From the NCBI GenBank assembly GCA_028706895.1, contig JAQTVG010000007.1:1-17117 (forward strand): a DNA stretch of 17,117 bases, in the 5' to 3' direction. The DNA is from Candidatus Omnitrophota bacterium (lineage in GTDB: Bacteria > Omnitrophota > Gorgyraeia > Gygaellales > Profunditerraquicolaceae). The translations under genes and the position numbers were made by a program. Shown in pieces: positions 15,068-17,117 of this stretch. The number at the start of each line of letters is the position of its first letter. Positions within the stretch are counted from its first letter, which is position 1. The notes below the pieces were generated by a model. The model did not search any database. It saw nothing but the letters and a program-made list of their open reading frames with translations, and was not told the origin of the DNA.

Positions 15068-16489
15068 TTAATGGTTTCTGTGCCGGTAAAATAACCCAAG
15101 CAGGCCATAAAAAAGGTCTTTTATTCCTAAACTCCTGACCTTAAATAGCTGGTTAAGGATGACTTTCGGGCGCATATAAAAATCCCTGTGCCCTTTTTGC
15201 TGCAGATAGATTAATTCTTCCGGGCTTATTTTGTCCGAAACAGATACCAATTCTTTAGGGTTATCGTTAAAGGTAACGAAATTCTCCCAATCGTGCCTCG
15301 CGAGTTTTCCGCTTTTTGTTAAATCTTCATAAAGGGCGCTTCCGGGGTAAGGAACGGTTATAGAAAATTTAGTGAAATCCAGGTCTATTTCTTTTGCGAA
15401 ATTGATAGTCCCGCGGGTCATCTGGCTTGTTTCACCCGGCAGGCCTATCATAAATAAACCAGCCGTCTGTATGCCTTCTTTTTTAGTATAGGCAATGGTC
15501 TTTCTTGCGCTATCCAGGGTAAAATCCTTCTTAACGTTATCCAATAGCTCCTGGACTCCGGATTCCAGTCCATATAATATTCTCCTGCAGCCGGCCTGCC
15601 TCATTGCTTTTAAAAGCTCCCTGTCTACCTTATCAACCCGTGTCTCGCAGGTCCAAACTATTTTATTATTTAGCCTGCGCCTGATCATTTCCCCGCAGAA
15701 CTCCAGGCCGGAACTTTTAGACAAAGGAAAAATCGGGTCAACAAATGAAACCTGCTTAATCGGAAAATTATTTATTAAATATTCAAATTCATCTACAATA
15801 TTCTTGGGTGTCCTCTCCCTGTATTTTGTCCCTGTATTAGGCAGAGAACAAAACGTGCAGCGGTAGGGGCAACCCCTGGAACCCAGGATACTCAATCCCG
15901 GATTCTTAACATCCATAAACGGCAAAAATCCGTATTTTGTGAAAGGGAATAAATGCCAGGACGGAAAAGGTAATTCATCTAAATTATCAATCATCATCCG
16001 GGGGGGTGTTTTAAATATTGCGCCGTTTTGTTTAAATGAAATCCCTGCTATCTTTGAAAAATCCCTGCCCTCTTTTGCCGCATTGATTAATTCCAGCATA
16101 GCATGTTCGCCTTCACCGTGGACAACCACATCTACGGCCTCGTTCCTTAATATTTCATCCGCGAATACGGTGGCGTGGATATTTCCTAAAACAACTAAAA
16201 TTCTATTATTATAGTTTTTTATGGCTGCTGCTATGGAAAAAGCTACCGGAGCCGATGGCGTTAAGCAAGATATGCCTACGGCATCAAACGCCTTCTCTTT
16301 GATTATTTTTAGTATTCCCTGGGCTCCTAAACCTAATACAAAATCATCAATTACTTCTACACTGATATTATTTTTCTCCAGGACGGCCGCAATGTAAGCA
16401 AGGCCCAACGAAGGCATAGGTTCCATAAATTTACGGAATCTCCCGAATTTCTTAAAATTAAAAGAAGGATTTATTAGCAGCACTTTCAT
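15068..16489 (-). CDS. B12-binding domain radical SAM protein
   Basis: This 473-residue protein is a textbook COG1032 member. The cobalamin-type domain has LINPSFNFKKFG, PSLGLAYIAAVLEKNN, VVLGNIHATVFADEIL and VHGEGEHAMLELI. The linker is LPFPSWHLFPFTKY. The radical SAM motif GSRGCPYRCTFC carries cysteines 207, 211 and 214. YGLESGVQELLDNV and FMIGLPGETSQMT are intact, and HRDFYMRPKVILNQLF is the shared C-terminal segment. No DxHxxG cobalamin histidine is present (VIDDFVLGLG at that place). The ATG start has AAGGA six bases upstream, overlapping the stop of the previous gene. Its beginning resembles the gene at 5871 at DNA level, so the two are probably duplicates that have since diverged. A radical methylase or cyclase is likely; the substrate is unknown. 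Confidence 0.88.
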   Translation of the reverse strand: MKVLLINPSFNFKKFGRFRKFMEPMPSLGLAYIAAVLEKNNISVEVIDDFVLGLGAQGILKIIKEKAFDAVGISCLTPSAPVAFSIAAAIKNYNNRILVVLGNIHATVFADEILRNEAVDVVVHGEGEHAMLELINAAKEGRDFSKIAGISFKQNGAIFKTPPRMMIDNLDELPFPSWHLFPFTKYGFLPFMDVKNPGLSILGSRGCPYRCTFCSLPNTGTKYRERTPKNIVDEFEYLINNFPIKQVSFVDPIFPLSKSSGLEFCGEMIRRRLNNKIVWTCETRVDKVDRELLKAMRQAGCRRILYGLESGVQELLDNVKKDFTLDSARKTIAYTKKEGIQTAGLFMIGLPGETSQMTRGTINFAKEIDLDFTKFSITVPYPGSALYEDLTKSGKLARHDWENFVTFNDNPKELVSVSDKISPEELIYLQQKGHRDFYMRPKVILNQLFKVRSLGIKDLFYGLLGLFYRHRNH

Positions 16490-16502
16490 CTGGTATCCTT
16501 AA

Positions 16503-17117
16503 TTAATTTTCGTACCATCCCGGTTTTACTAATCTGGTATATTCCTTTAGCCTGAATGGATTGATAAACCTCTTAACCGAATATATAAAAATACTCATAA
16601 CCACCAAAAGCCACCAAATATAAATATTTCTTTTGGCCCTGAAAGGGCTGAATATCCCCTTGATTATCCAAGGCAAAGAAATGAATTCCTTATTGGCTAA
16701 ATATACTAAATCGCCGATTTCCTCCCTTGAAAGATATTTGGAAGACATGACCGGAGTATTCCAGTCATAGCAGCTGAAGTCTTCAACTTCCAGCCATCCC
16801 TTTTCCTTTGCTTCCCTCCAGGCTTCTGTCCCGGGGACAGGAGTCAAAGGATGGAAGGCGGGATAATCCGCCGCTATCTCTTTGGCATACTTAACCTGGT
16901 TTAATATTGAATCTCTTGTCTCTTCCCTGATACCGACTATAAAGGTAATTTGCCTGAAGACTTGCGGGTATTTGTTTTTTAGGATGTGCAGGCATTCCTT
17001 TATCATATCAGATGAATAGCATTTCTTTCCGATGCCTTTCAATTCTTCATCACTTGCCCTCTCTGCTCCGATAGATATGTGCGTAAGGCCTGAATCTACG
17101 AGTTTTTTAAATATGCC
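16503..17117 (-). CDS. Radical SAM protein, C-terminal part (BchE-like, runs off window)
   Basis: The frame is open to the window edge, so only the last 205 residues are visible. The cobalamin domain and the CX3CX2C motif lie outside. The visible part starts GIFKKLVDSGLTHISIGAER, where ISIGAERASDEEL is the SAM-binding GxES-type strand. TFIVGIREETRDS is the G-x-PGE-T position. FHPLTPVPGTEAWREAKEKG followed by DFSCYDWNTPVM closely resembles the BchE/hopanoid-methylase branch of B12-radical SAM enzymes. The last 50 residues contain a probable membrane helix (IYIWWLLVVMSIFIYSV) flanked by basic residues, so the protein is likely membrane-bound. A TTG at 17042 would give a false internal start inside the barrel. 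It lies 13 bp before the gene at 15068 and belongs to the same unit. Confidence 0.8.
   Translation of the reverse strand, partial: GIFKKLVDSGLTHISIGAERASDEELKGIGKKCYSSDMIKECLHILKNKYPQVFRQITFIVGIREETRDSILNQVKYAKEIAADYPAFHPLTPVPGTEAWREAKEKGWLEVEDFSCYDWNTPVMSSKYLSREEIGDLVYLANKEFISLPWIIKGIFSPFRAKRNIYIWWLLVVMSIFIYSVKRFINPFRLKEYTRLVKPGWYEN

Overview
The window is a moderately AT-rich stretch of bacterial chromosome. It is almost entirely coding and nearly every gene is on the minus strand. I see no rRNA, tRNA, insertion sequence, CRISPR array or phage gene. Its theme is anaerobic radical chemistry: eight proteins of the cobalamin (B12)-binding-domain plus radical SAM type (COG1032, relatives of BchE and the hopanoid methylases), with an oxygen-independent U32-type Fe-S protein. 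Such arrays are common in uncultured anaerobes such as Omnitrophota and related candidate phyla. That lineage is a low-confidence guess from general recall; no marker gene is present.

Layout, read in the minus direction. Block A (17117 to 8000) encodes a radical SAM protein cut by the window edge, two B12-radical SAM proteins (15068-16489 and 13408-15060), a small exported protein with a near-perfect ribosome binding site (12853-13386), an asparagine-synthetase-like protein (10939-12846), and two more B12-radical SAM proteins (9409-10929 and 8000-9412) joined by an ATGA overlap. Gaps are 21 bp or less, so this looks like one transcription unit. A single plus-strand methyltransferase (7482-7988) follows, converging on block A. 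Block B (7322 to 1) has its own extended -10 promoter near 7445. It encodes a B12-radical SAM protein, a GT39-like membrane glycosyltransferase, two more B12-radical SAM proteins joined by an ATGA overlap, a U32-family protein, and the start of another membrane protein that uses a TTG start.

The most striking gene is the asparagine synthetase homologue. Its ATP-dependent synthetase half keeps the family signatures. Its glutaminase half has lost the Cys2 nucleophile (the start reads MEAICG where MCGICG is expected) and the other glutamine-binding positions. It therefore should not make ammonia from glutamine and probably forms an amide with a different nitrogen donor.

How the genes work together is inference. 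The radical SAM enzymes, the methyltransferase and the U32 protein could carry out oxygen-independent methylations, ring closures or hydroxylations on one substrate. The synthetase would add an amide bond, and the GT39 protein would transfer a sugar from a polyprenyl carrier at the outer face of the membrane. This suggests a modified envelope lipid, glycan or exported peptide. The sequence does not identify the product.
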